A stretch of 64,000 nucleotides of DNA, taken from contig NZ_WKJQ01000001.1 in NCBI RefSeq assembly GCF_009674625.1, positions 2,976,001 through 3,040,000 on the forward strand. The letters run 5' to 3'. The position numbers and the translations under genes are program-made. Source of the stretch: Haloferax marinum. Its GTDB lineage: Archaea > Halobacteriota > Halobacteria > Halobacteriales > Haloferacaceae. Below, one piece after another: positions 54,044 through 62,351 of this stretch (positions within the stretch are counted from its first letter, which is position 1; each line of letters begins with the position of its first letter). The notes beneath the pieces are model-generated. The model was not told where the DNA came from and did not search any database. It worked only from the letters and a program-made list of their open reading frames with translations.

Positions 54044-54134
54044 TTCACTTTCACTCACTCGCCAGTGCCGATTTGCGCGCTAGCACAACACACGCCTCAC
54101 GAGACGACAGTCTCTGCGGATTTCACTTTCACTC
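54044..54134 (+). promoter_or_regulatory. 13-nt direct repeats upstream of the RecA-like/PolB2 operon
   Basis: TTCACTTTCACTC occurs at 54044-54056 and again at 54122-54134, 78 bp apart. The second lies about 20-30 bp before a TATA-like CTTTACAC (54152-54160), which would give a start near the 54185 ATG. The position is right for regulator sites. Confidence 0.4.
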
Positions 54135-54184
54135 TGCATCCATGGCTCGCACTTTACACGCGTCACAGCGACAGTGTAGACGAG

Positions 54185-54877
54185 ATGGGAACTGACACGC
54201 TCTCGGCGTGTCCGCGACTCGAACCCGGTGTGACGCTGCTCCGTCGCTCCGGAGAGACACCCAACGCGCTCTACCGACTGGTCACTGCCGAACTCGCTCG
54301 GCGGCAGGGGAGCGCTTACTGGGTCGACTCGCGGAACGACGCCGTCACACACGCGCTCTACGACCACGCACAGTCCAGACGAACACTCCGCGGCCTCCGA
54401 ATCGCACGGGCGTTCACCGCCTACCAACACCACGAACTCGTCTCGTCGCTTCCGGGTCGTATCTCGTCGCGGACGTCGCTCGTCGTCGTCCCGCGACTCC
54501 CGGCGCTCTATCGCGACCCGGACGTCCCGGATGGTGAGGCGCGGACGCTCTTCGAAGCCTCCCTGACCATCCTCGACGCGCTCGCGGAATCGCTGTCGGT
54601 CCCCGTCCTCGTCACCGCCCGCGCGGGGACAGACGACGTGTTCACCGACGCTCTGACCGACGCCGCAGACCGAACTATCGAGTCTCACGATACCCGCGAA
54701 GGCGTCGCATTCGCCGGCGACGACGTGCAGACGCTCGTCTACCACCACCGCGACTACTGGCAGACGACGATTCCGTACTGGGTCGAACTACTCGGTGTCG
54801 CACCCGAAGAAGACCTCGCTCACGTCGGCCCGGCGTCCATCACGACACTCGACGCGGTGGCGATGGAGGGCTGCTGA
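54185..54877 (+). CDS. Degenerate RecA-superfamily protein of the PolB2 operon
   Basis: A 230-residue protein with a RecA-like alternation of strands and helices. The N-terminal P-x-L-x-P-G-V-T-L-L-R-R-S-G-E-T-P-N-A-L-Y occupies the place of Walker A but lacks G-K-T; S-L-V-V-V-P-R-L-P replaces Walker B. It is thus likely non-hydrolysing. Downstream, 1 nt overlap, is a small helical protein, then PolB2; in Sulfolobus a similar RecA-paralogue/small protein/Dpo2 trio is induced by DNA damage. The ATG at 54185 is chosen for the promoter fit. Confidence 0.75.
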   Translation: MGTDTLSACPRLEPGVTLLRRSGETPNALYRLVTAELARRQGSAYWVDSRNDAVTHALYDHAQSRRTLRGLRIARAFTAYQHHELVSSLPGRISSRTSLVVVPRLPALYRDPDVPDGEARTLFEASLTILDALAESLSVPVLVTARAGTDDVFTDALTDAADRTIESHDTREGVAFAGDDVQTLVYHHRDYWQTTIPYWVELLGVAPEEDLAHVGPASITTLDAVAMEGC

Positions 54878-55140
54878 TGGGCCGGACGAATCCGACCTTC
54901 CGCGACGCCCTCCGTCGCTACCGGGAGTCGTGGGCACCGTTCCGTCGCGCTCTCCGCGCCGAGGACAAAGCCGATTTCGACCGGTTGTTCTCGCGTGCGA
55001 GCGAGCACGCCGCCGCGGCAGGCAACGCGAACCCCGCCGACCCGCACCGCGCAGTCGTCCTCTCGATGCTCCTCTCACAGGAACGCGAACTGCGTCGCCT
55101 CCGTGAGCGCGTCGACAGTACCCAACAGACGGACGAGTAA
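54877..55140 (+). CDS. Small helical protein of the PolB2 operon
   Basis: An 87-residue, Arg/Ala-rich, all-helical protein (F-R-D-A-L-R-R-Y-R-E-S-W-A-P-F-R-R-A-L, then R-A-V-V-L-S-M-L-L-S-Q-E-R-E-L-R-R-L-R-E-R). It has no cysteine or membrane segment. Its start overlaps the RecA-like stop by one base and the polymerase begins 2 nt after its stop. A bridging or scaffolding role is a guess from position. Confidence 0.75.
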   Translation: MGRTNPTFRDALRRYRESWAPFRRALRAEDKADFDRLFSRASEHAAAAGNANPADPHRAVVLSMLLSQERELRRLRERVDSTQQTDE

Positions 55141-55142
55141 CC

Positions 55143-57266
55143 GTGTTCGCGGTCGATTTCGACGGTGACGACGTCGTCGAGTGGTATCTGACCGACGGCG
55201 GTGCCCGGCCGCGACGCGTGACCGACTACACACCCGTGTTTTACGTCGCCGGTCCGGAGTCGGTCCTCGCTGCCCTCGAACGCCGACTCTCCGCCGACCC
55301 TGCTGTCGCCGCGGTCGGATACGACCGACTGTACCCCCGCCTCGACTCGCGCGAGCGAACCGAGGTGCTCCGCGTCGCAGTCGTGGCCCCCCGAGGTGTT
55401 CGTCACCTCGCCCGCCGACTCCGTGACGACTTGCTCGGTCGCGTTCCACCCGGCGACGTTCGCTTCTACAACGTAGACCTCTCCCCCGGATTTCGCTACT
55501 GCGTACAGACGGACACGCCACCGATACCAGCTCGCCGTCCCCGTACACTTCGGCTCTCGCTTCCGCAGAAATCGCTCGCAGACGGCGACCTTTCGGCGCT
55601 CTCTGTCGGCGGCGACCCGGTCGATGGCGACGAACAGGAGTGTGTGGAAGCGGTGGCCACCACACTGGCCGAACAGGACCCGGACGTACTCGTCGTGAGT
55701 TCGGCACGTCTCTTACCTCTCCTCCGTGACCGCGCGGCGGCGCTCGGCGTCGACTGCCCGCTCAGTCGCGACCCAGAGCGCGGAGTCGAACGACTCGCTG
55801 GCGAGAACACCGTCGTGAGTTACGGGACGGTTCGACACTCGCCGGCTAGATACGCGGTTCCGGGGCGGGCTATCGTCGATACAGGAAACAGCTTTCTCTG
55901 GGCCGAGTCGCGACTCGACGGGCTGTGTTATCTCGTCGAGCGCTCGTGGAAACCGCTTCAGGAGGCGTCGTGGGCGAGCATCGGAAACGTCCTGACGGCG
56001 ATGCAGATTCGCGAGGCGATGGCGCGGGGCGTGCTCGTTCCGTGGAACAAACGCCGGCCGGAGACGTTCAAGTCGGTCGAGACGCTCCACGCCGCCGACC
56101 GAGGCGGGTTCACGTTCGACCCGAAAGTCGGCCTCCACGAGGACGTGGTCGAACTCGACTTCGCCTCGTTGTACCCCCGAATCATCTGCGAGTGGAACAT
56201 CTCGCCGGACACGCTCGGATGCGACTGCCACGCCGGGCGCGCCGATATCCCCGAACTCGGCTACACCATCTGTGACCATCGTGGGTTTCTCCCCGACGTA
56301 CTCGAACCACTCCTCACCGACAGACAGCGCCTCAAACGGGAGATTCGCGAGGCCGAGACAGGAGGTGACGAATCCGCTGCCGCGTCGGCGCGAGCGAAAT
56401 CTGGCGCGATAAAGTGGGTCCTCGTCTCGTGTTTCGGCTATCAGGGCTATCGGAACGCGAAGTTCGGCCGTATCGAGTGCCACGAAGCCATCAACGCCGT
56501 CGCCCGCGACCTGCTCTTGCGGGCCAAAGAGACGGCCGAAGCAGGCGGATGGCGCGTCGTCCACGGCATCGTGGATAGTCTCTGGTTGGCCGCGACGCGC
56601 GAGGACCCGGAGTCGCCCGAGGCTATCGCTGCCACCGTGACCGACGACTGTGGAATTCCGCTCGAAGTCGAAGCGACCTACGACTGGGTGTGTTTCGTCC
56701 CGACGCGGGAGATGGACCGCGGCGCGCTCACGCGATACTTCGGCCGAACGAGGGATGGGAGATACGTCTACAAAGGCATCGAGATTCGCCAGCGAAGCAC
56801 ACCCGAGTTCGTCGCGGACGCCCAGCGCGACCTGATTGCGACACTCGATAGACACCGCGACTCGGCGGCAGTCTGTGACCGACTCGTCAAACACCGCGCT
56901 CGACTCCGTCGACAGGACGTTCCGACCGACCAGTTGTTCGTGACGAGTCGTCTCTCGCGTGCGCCCGACGACTACGACCGAAACACGCTCGTTGCCGCCG
57001 CTGGGAAGCGTTCCGAATCGCTCGGCGTGCCCCGCGAACCGGGCCAGTCCGTTCGGTACGTCGTCGCCAACGAGGACGGCCGCGGCACCGACCGAGTCCG
57101 ACTCGACTTCGAACATCCCGGTGTCGATGCTGTCGATACGTCCTACTACGACCGCCTGTTGATTCGAGCGACAGAGAGCGTCGTCTCGCCACTGGGATGG
57201 GACCGAACTCGGATTCGGCGGTATCTCTCGCCGGGGCGGGATGCGTCGTTGTCCGCGTTCGACTGA
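55143..57266 (+). CDS. PolB2-type family B DNA polymerase, exonuclease-deficient
   Basis: A 707-residue polymerase with a GTG start. Motif A is intact (D339-F-A-S-L-Y-P), motif B keeps its lysine (K424-W-V-L-V-S-C-F-G-Y), and motif C reads H-G-I-V-D478-S, with Ile where the first Asp of D-T-D normally stands. The D-I-E exonuclease motif is missing (L-R-L-S-L). C360-x-C-H and C377-D-H in the palm may bind zinc. This fits the archaeal PolB2/Dpo2 clade, whose Sulfolobus member is an active, mutagenic damage-tolerance polymerase. The 3' end runs into a hairpin repeat. Confidence 0.9.
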   Translation: MFAVDFDGDDVVEWYLTDGGARPRRVTDYTPVFYVAGPESVLAALERRLSADPAVAAVGYDRLYPRLDSRERTEVLRVAVVAPRGVRHLARRLRDDLLGRVPPGDVRFYNVDLSPGFRYCVQTDTPPIPARRPRTLRLSLPQKSLADGDLSALSVGGDPVDGDEQECVEAVATTLAEQDPDVLVVSSARLLPLLRDRAAALGVDCPLSRDPERGVERLAGENTVVSYGTVRHSPARYAVPGRAIVDTGNSFLWAESRLDGLCYLVERSWKPLQEASWASIGNVLTAMQIREAMARGVLVPWNKRRPETFKSVETLHAADRGGFTFDPKVGLHEDVVELDFASLYPRIICEWNISPDTLGCDCHAGRADIPELGYTICDHRGFLPDVLEPLLTDRQRLKREIREAETGGDESAAASARAKSGAIKWVLVSCFGYQGYRNAKFGRIECHEAINAVARDLLLRAKETAEAGGWRVVHGIVDSLWLAATREDPESPEAIAATVTDDCGIPLEVEATYDWVCFVPTREMDRGALTRYFGRTRDGRYVYKGIEIRQRSTPEFVADAQRDLIATLDRHRDSAAVCDRLVKHRARLRRQDVPTDQLFVTSRLSRAPDDYDRNTLVAAAGKRSESLGVPREPGQSVRYVVANEDGRGTDRVRLDFEHPGVDAVDTSYYDRLLIRATESVVSPLGWDRTRIRRYLSPGRDASLSAFD

Positions 57267-57352
57267 GCGCAGCGAAGTCGGGCACGTGAGACAGTAGTCT
57301 CACGGAGTTCGATTGAACGTAGTGAAATCGAGCATGCCGAGCTGTGCTCGGC
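57260..57352. repeat. Covarying palindromic repeats after polB2
   Basis: Two 21-nt hairpin units, at 57260-57280 and 57310-57330, share the pattern CGACT-GA-GC-N3-GC-GA-AGTCG; the second has T-A in place of C-G in the stem on both sides and A-T in place of G-C. A third is truncated at 57359. Between them are a 7-bp hairpin (57286-57303) and a 6-bp one (57336-57352). The first spans the polB2 stop codon. Confidence 0.7.
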
Positions 57353-57427
57353 AGCGTTCGACTGAGCGACTACGACACCGCCTGTACAGACCGAGTCGGT
57401 TTTGCTTCCACAGTCGAACGTAGGGGC

Positions 57428-58063
57428 GTGGACGCACACCAACGCCAGTTCCGGAACCCCTTCTCGATGGACACCGACTGCACCAACTGCGACGCCCTCT
57501 GTGAGGCCCGCGAGCAGGTCGTTCACGGGTACGGCGATGTGGGTGCGGAGTTCCTCTTCGTCGGTGAGGCACCGAGCGCGGCCGCAGAGCGAACCGGCGT
57601 CCCCTTCACCGGCGACGATGCGGGCGAGCGAGTCCAACACATCCTCGCCGAACTCGGCTTTTCTCGGTCCGACCCCGACGCCGAAGAACCCGACGTGCAG
57701 AACGTCTTTCTGACCTATCTCACTCGCTGCCGACACCCAGACCGCGGGCCGACAGACAACGAGATAGCGACGTGTGAACCCTTCTTGAACGCCGAGATTC
57801 GGATGATAAACCCGCACATCATCGTTCCCGTGGGACAGGCCGCACTGGAGGCGCTCGCGTTCGATTACACCACGCGCTCCGCGGACAGTTTCGACGTCGA
57901 AGCCGAACACGCGACGACCATCCGCGGCCGCGGGTTCGAACTCGTCCCGATGATGGAGCCTGCCGAACAGACCGACGCAGACACCGACGCGTTCGTCGAA
58001 CACGTCACCGAGTCCGTCTTCGGGCGCGATTACCGCCAGACGAAAGGCCGTCGAAGCCGCTGA
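57428..58063 (+). CDS. UDG family-4-like protein
   Basis: A 211-residue protein from a GTG start, with C18-T-N-C21-x3-C25 for an Fe-S cluster and the UDG motif 1 variant G-E-A-P-S-A-A-A-E-R-T-G-V-P-F-T-G. The catalytic second motif (normally H-P-S/A) is absent; M-M-E-P-A-E stands there. It therefore resembles a UDG of altered activity. The GTG was preferred because Q-F-R-N-P-F-S-M-D precedes the cysteines in relatives I recall. It may also start at the ATG at 57467. Confidence 0.75.
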   Translation: MDAHQRQFRNPFSMDTDCTNCDALCEAREQVVHGYGDVGAEFLFVGEAPSAAAERTGVPFTGDDAGERVQHILAELGFSRSDPDAEEPDVQNVFLTYLTRCRHPDRGPTDNEIATCEPFLNAEIRMINPHIIVPVGQAALEALAFDYTTRSADSFDVEAEHATTIRGRGFELVPMMEPAEQTDADTDAFVEHVTESVFGRDYRQTKGRRSR

Positions 58064-58116
58064 ACCGGGCACGGGGAAGCGGCGGGTTCAAGGGTTCGCC
58101 GGCGTGAGATGAGGGT

Positions 58117-58872
58117 ATGACCGTCATCGCCGTTCTCGCAGAACCACCGCGACCCGGATTGGTGCTTCCGGACCTCGCGGAGACGAGTCCGCTCACGGAA
58201 CAAGAGGCCGCGGAGTTCTACACCGCGATGCTCAAAGACATCTGCGTCGCAGTCGAGCGGTCCGGCGGCGACCTCCTCGTCAACTACCGTACCGACGACG
58301 ACGTCCCAGACGAGTTCGTCACCGACCACTCCTCGGAAGCGGAGATTCGGAGCGTCGTCGCAGAGGCACTCGGCGGCACCGACGGCGTCCGGTTCGAACC
58401 GCAGGTCGGGTCCACGTTCTCTGCCCGTGCCGGCAACACCGTCACACATCTACTCACCAACGAAGAGGTTCACTCGGTCGCTGTCGTCCGCCCCAACGTC
58501 CCGCAACTGGGCCGGACGCACATCGATAGCGCGGCGATGAAACTCCGCAGTACGCCCGTCGTCCTCGGCCCGACGACCGAAGGTCGGACCTTCTTCTCGG
58601 GGTTCCGCGAACCGATAGACTTCACCGACGCCTACGACGAACCCGAAGTCGAGACGCTCGCAGCGCGTGCTGACGACGCCGAGTTGGGACTCGACTACAC
58701 CCAGATGCTGCCGGTCGTCGAGACGGGTGCGGACCTCGCGACGCTCGTTCCGATACTTCGCTCACGCGTCGAAGCAGAACGCGTCGTCCCCGAGCACACG
58801 ACGACGTTCGTGTTCGAAGCAGGACTTCGCGTCGAATCGACCGACGGGGTTCTCGAACTCGTCCGCGATTGA
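58117..58872 (+). CDS. DUF2064-like glycosyltransferase A family protein
   Basis: A 251-residue protein resembling the glycosyltransferase-A fold of DUF2064: V-I-A-V-L-A-E-P-P-R-P-G near the start and D-L-L-V-N-Y-R in the first half, with V-V-L-G-P-T-T-E-G-R later. The usual D-x-D sugar-nucleotide motif is only weakly visible. Function unknown. It follows the UDG-like gene by 53 nt and precedes tRNA-Ser. Confidence 0.7.
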   Translation: MTVIAVLAEPPRPGLVLPDLAETSPLTEQEAAEFYTAMLKDICVAVERSGGDLLVNYRTDDDVPDEFVTDHSSEAEIRSVVAEALGGTDGVRFEPQVGSTFSARAGNTVTHLLTNEEVHSVAVVRPNVPQLGRTHIDSAAMKLRSTPVVLGPTTEGRTFFSGFREPIDFTDAYDEPEVETLAARADDAELGLDYTQMLPVVETGADLATLVPILRSRVEAERVVPEHTTTFVFEAGLRVESTDGVLELVRD

Positions 58873-58919
58873 ACGAGAACGACAGGTCTTAGGTACCTGA
58901 ATAGAAAGTGTCGGCCGAA

Positions 58920-59003
58920 GGTGGGATGGCGGAGCGGCCTAACGCGCCTGCCTTGAAAGCAGGTTTCCTCACGGAATCCTGGGTTCAAATCCCAGTCCCA
59001 CCG
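58920..59003 (+). tRNA. tRNA-Ser (TGA)
   Basis: Acceptor GGTGGGA/TCCCACC; the anticodon stem CCTGC/GCAGG holds loop CTTGAAA, anticodon TGA. The variable arm is long and the T arm is CTGGG-TTCAAAT-CCCAG. Discriminator G; CCA is not encoded. The 3' half is copied several times just downstream. Confidence 0.95.
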
Positions 59004-59077
59004 CATTCTGACGCGAACTACCCGGCGAGCACCGCGTAGCGTGTGTGCTCGCCCTCGTGAGCGTCGAATCGGTGCCA

Positions 59078-59167
59078 GACTGGGATTTGAGCAGCGAGCA
59101 ACGCGGAGCGTTGCGAGTGAGTTCAAATCCCAGTCCCACTCCCCCACAGCAATCCCAGTCCCACCGC
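59078..59167. repeat. Copies of the tRNA-Ser 3' end (possible att-site remains) and cruciform
   Basis: The tRNA bases 58983-59001 (19 nt) recur exactly at 59121-59139; a 17-nt part, AATCCCAGTCCCACCGC, recurs at 59151-59167; an inverted 13-nt copy lies at 59078-59090. The inverted and direct copies form a 13-bp palindrome (59078-59090 with 59123-59135) around a 7-bp GCAACGC/GCGTTGC hairpin. Direct repeats of a tRNA end are the normal scar of integrase-type elements; no integrase gene is nearby. Confidence 0.6.
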
Positions 59168-59231
59168 GACCACTCACCTCCCAAGAGACCGGTTCCAACA
59201 GGGTTTACGGGCCAGTGAACCAACCTCGACC

Positions 59232-59981
59232 ATGGACGCTAACGAGTCACAGTCGGACCCATCGACTCCGCTATCGGGAGAACTCGTCCGACACGGGACG
59301 GGCGTGAACTCGAACCGAGCGTTCCCGACGAACAGCTATCCGTCCTCGCTCGACCCGTTCGTGCTGTTCGAGCAGTTCTACATCGACCCAGACACGGGAT
59401 TTCCGATGCATCCTCACCGCGGGTTCGAAATCGTCTCCTACATGCTCGACGGCGGGATGGACCACGAGGACTCTCTCGGCGTCTCGAACACTGCCTCCGA
59501 GGGAGACGCCATGCGAATCACGACCGGACGCGGCATCCGTCACTCGGAGTTTCCGGCGGACGGTCGGGGCTGTACGGGGCTGCAGCTCTGGGTGAACCTG
59601 CCGCGCGCCGAGAAGGACGTCGAGCCAGACTACGTCGACGCCACGGCCGACCAGCTCCCCACAGAAGAACGAGACGGTGCCACGGTGACGACAGTCGTCG
59701 GCGATGGGTCGCCCATCGACCTCCTCACGCCGATGGAGTACCTCGACGTCGTCGTCACCGATTCGTGGACGTGGTCGATGCCGGACGGGTGGGCAGGGTT
59801 CCTCTACGGTATCGAGGGTGAGGGGACAGTCGACGGTGCGGCGTTCGCCGGAGGCGACGTCCTCCCGGTCACCGACGCGCGACCCGTCGAACTTCAGACC
59901 GATGGAACACTCCGAGTCGTCGTCATCTCCGGCCGACCACACGGCGAACCGATTCGCCAGCGTGGTCCGTTCGTACTGTAG
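59232..59981 (+). CDS. Pirin-family protein
   Basis: A 249-residue bicupin of the pirin family. Metal ligands of the N-terminal cupin are in P-M-H-P-H-R-G-F-E, and His and Glu of G-I-R-H-S-E-F. Some pirins have quercetinase activity, others are regulators; the role here is unknown. The second cupin is less conserved. Located 65 nt after the tRNA-derived repeats. Confidence 0.88.
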   Translation: MDANESQSDPSTPLSGELVRHGTGVNSNRAFPTNSYPSSLDPFVLFEQFYIDPDTGFPMHPHRGFEIVSYMLDGGMDHEDSLGVSNTASEGDAMRITTGRGIRHSEFPADGRGCTGLQLWVNLPRAEKDVEPDYVDATADQLPTEERDGATVTTVVGDGSPIDLLTPMEYLDVVVTDSWTWSMPDGWAGFLYGIEGEGTVDGAAFAGGDVLPVTDARPVELQTDGTLRVVVISGRPHGEPIRQRGPFVL

Positions 59982-60057
59982 CCCGGTCGACCGGCAGACG
60001 AGAACGCCGTCGACGAGAACGCCATAGGGGACGTCCGTTCAAAGACACGGATACGAC

Positions 60058-60963
60058 TCAGTCGTCTACCCCGCTGAGAACCCCGTCGTCCTCACGTGGG
60101 CCCACAACTGACGGCCCGGACTGGGTGCTGAAATCACCTCGGCGTGCCACCCCTGCCCATCGCCGATATCCGAGTGCGGCGAGTATCACGAGCGGCCAGA
60201 CGAACGTCATGACCTCGGTGACTGGCGCGCCACTCTCGGTGAACGTCACGACGAGTTGTGTGTTGAACGTCCCGTGGAGGACGCCAGTGAACACCAGATT
60301 CCGTGTGAGTTCGTAGAGGATGGCGAAGAACAGTCCGATTACGAAGAGAACCGTGACAGAGGGGACGAGCTCAGAGACGGACAGACCCTGAATGACGAGG
60401 CGTTGCGGGATGTGCCAGAGGGCGAATATCACCGTGACGACGAGAACCCCCGCCGCTTTCCGCACTCGGTTCGACCCGCCACCGAACAGTGCGACGAACT
60501 TGTTCTGGAAGTATCCACGGAAGGCGAGTTCTTCGATTGGACCGACGAAGGCGAGTTGGCTGACGACCAGGGTCGCCCACGTGACGGCAGTCACCGTAGG
60601 TGGAAGGCTGAACACGACGGTCTCACTGGTGGTGGCGGCACCCAGGAGGTTTGCACCGCCCCAGATTGCGACGACTAGGAGGACGCCCGGAACCACGTTT
60701 TGGAGCGAGAGACCGACGTCAGACGGCCGGAGTTCTTCTCGATAGAGCGCACCGAGCGCGATGAGACCGATCGCGCCGTACGCGACGGCGAAGTAGAGGA
60801 TGCGCTCGACAGGTGACATCGGACCGACACCGACGAATCGCTCGGCGAACAGCACGGCGACTGTCGTGACAGCCATGGTCGCGACGAAGAACACCACAGG
60901 CGGAACGAGTCCACCCTCGAACCGTATCGTCGGCGACGGGTGCGACGTCTCGGCGTCGTTCAT
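60058..60963 (-). CDS. CPBP/CAAX-type intramembrane metalloprotease
   Basis: A 301-residue membrane protein with eight or so helices. The three CPBP motifs are visible: E-E-L-A-F-R-G-Y-F, the following F-A-L-W-H-I-P-Q, and V-L-H-G-T-F-N, which supply Glu and His metal ligands. Substrate unknown; archaeal members are often linked to peptide maturation or immunity. The TATA-like GAATTTACATT lies about 25-30 nt upstream. Confidence 0.88.
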   Translation of the reverse strand: MNDAETSHPSPTIRFEGGLVPPVVFFVATMAVTTVAVLFAERFVGVGPMSPVERILYFAVAYGAIGLIALGALYREELRPSDVGLSLQNVVPGVLLVVAIWGGANLLGAATTSETVVFSLPPTVTAVTWATLVVSQLAFVGPIEELAFRGYFQNKFVALFGGGSNRVRKAAGVLVVTVIFALWHIPQRLVIQGLSVSELVPSVTVLFVIGLFFAILYELTRNLVFTGVLHGTFNTQLVVTFTESGAPVTEVMTFVWPLVILAALGYRRWAGVARRGDFSTQSGPSVVGPREDDGVLSGVDD

Positions 60964-61110
60964 GTGTGTAGAGAAGTAGCCGGAGAAAATGTAAATTCGA
61001 TATCATTCTCTCGAACTGAGAGTCACCACACAAGATGAGACAGAGAGGGTTCGCATGACAGATACCAACAAATGCGTAACGGCTTTGAATCGGCCTCCCA
61101 ATCGTCGGGT

Positions 61111-61431
61111 ATGGATTGGCCACACGACCCGGACGGCGAAGAAGGGAGCGAAGGTGGACGGAAGTACGGCCAGGCAGTCATCGCGAAGAAAGTCGACGAA
61201 GACGAAGACTTTCCGCTGAACAAAGCCGAGTTCGTCGACGAGTTCGGTGACGACCCGATTCGACTCGACTACGAGCGCGTCGTTTCGCTCGCAGACATCT
61301 TCGAGCACGTCGAAGGCGAGGAGTTCGGTGACTTCGTCGAACTCCACAAGGCCGTCGGGAAGGCCATGCGCGAGAACGACTTTTGGTTCTACGAGGGCGC
61401 TGACAAGTTCGTGAAGGGCAAGAAAGCGTAA
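61111..61431 (+). CDS. DUF5785 family protein
   Basis: A 106-residue acidic haloarchaeal protein (M-D-W-P-H-D-P-D-G-E-E-G). Motifs D-F-P-L-N-K-A-E-F-V-D-E-F-G and P-I-R-L-D-Y-E-R-V-V-S-L are characteristic of DUF5785. It has no membrane part. Function unknown. The ATG at 61111 was chosen over one 13 codons upstream because the conserved W-P-H-D starts here. Confidence 0.8.
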   Translation: MDWPHDPDGEEGSEGGRKYGQAVIAKKVDEDEDFPLNKAEFVDEFGDDPIRLDYERVVSLADIFEHVEGEEFGDFVELHKAVGKAMRENDFWFYEGADKFVKGKKA

Positions 61432-61470
61432 CTACAGCGAAGCACTGTTCTTTCGGCTCGACGCGACCGC

Positions 61471-62166
61471 TTAGTCGTCAGCCACGTCGAAGTCGGTCCG
61501 CTCTTTGACTTCCTGTTCGATTGCTTCGCGTTCCCACGTCCGCGTCTCGTCACCTTCGACTTCGGCTTGGACTTTCTCCTCGAGGAGCGTGACCGCGACA
61601 CTGTTTGCTCCCTCGGGGATGATGAGGTCTGCGTGTTTCTTCGTCGGTTCGATGAACTGCTCGTGCATCGGCTTGACCGTCGAGAGATATTGGTCGATGA
61701 CGCCCTGTAAGTCGCGGCCGCGGTCGATAGCGTCGCGCTGAATACGGCGAAGTATTCGAACGTCCGCGTCCGTCTCGACGTAGAGACGCAGGTCGAGCAT
61801 CTCGTTGACGTCCTCTTCGTAGAGCGCGAGAATCCCTTCGAGAATGATGACGTCGGTGGGTTCGACGGTCACACGCTCTGGTTTGCGGTTGTGGATTTCG
61901 AAGTCGTACTGCGGCATCTCGACAGCACGACCTTCCAACAGCTCCGCCAGTTGCTCGCGCAAGAGGTCCCACTCGAACGCAGACGGGTGGTCGTAGTTCG
62001 TCTCCTCGCGTTCGGCCATGTCGAGATGACTCTGGTCTTTGTAGTAGTTGTCAATCGGAATCCGCGTCACAGACTCACCGACGTTTTCGGTAATGAGTCG
62101 GGCAACGGTGGTCTTTCCGGCACCACTGCCCCCGGCGATGCCGATGACGAACGACGGGATAGTCAT
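61471..62166 (-). CDS. udk: Uridine kinase
   Basis: A 231-residue P-loop kinase that phosphorylates uridine (and cytidine) for pyrimidine salvage. Walker A is G-I-A-G-G-S-G-A-G-K-T-T; the substrate part D-N-Y-Y-K-D-Q and D-H-P-S-A-F-E-W-D follow, and R-D-A-I-D-R-G-R-D the lid. The ATG at 62166 leaves the usual short N terminus. It converges with DUF5785 and is divergent from the binding-protein gene. Confidence 0.93.
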   Translation of the reverse strand: MTIPSFVIGIAGGSGAGKTTVARLITENVGESVTRIPIDNYYKDQSHLDMAEREETNYDHPSAFEWDLLREQLAELLEGRAVEMPQYDFEIHNRKPERVTVEPTDVIILEGILALYEEDVNEMLDLRLYVETDADVRILRRIQRDAIDRGRDLQGVIDQYLSTVKPMHEQFIEPTKKHADLIIPEGANSVAVTLLEEKVQAEVEGDETRTWEREAIEQEVKERTDFDVADD

Positions 62167-62351
62167 CTCTCCAAAGAGACCACGCAACGGGTTTGAACGC
62201 AGCGATTTCCGCGTTGACCAGTGTCGTATTTAATACATACTGTACGACGATGACAGACAGACGGCGTTCGTACTACGGTCTTCCGCAATACCCACTGATT
62301 TCGAAACTCAGGGAGTTAAATTTATAAGGAGGAGTTGCTATTGGCTCACAC

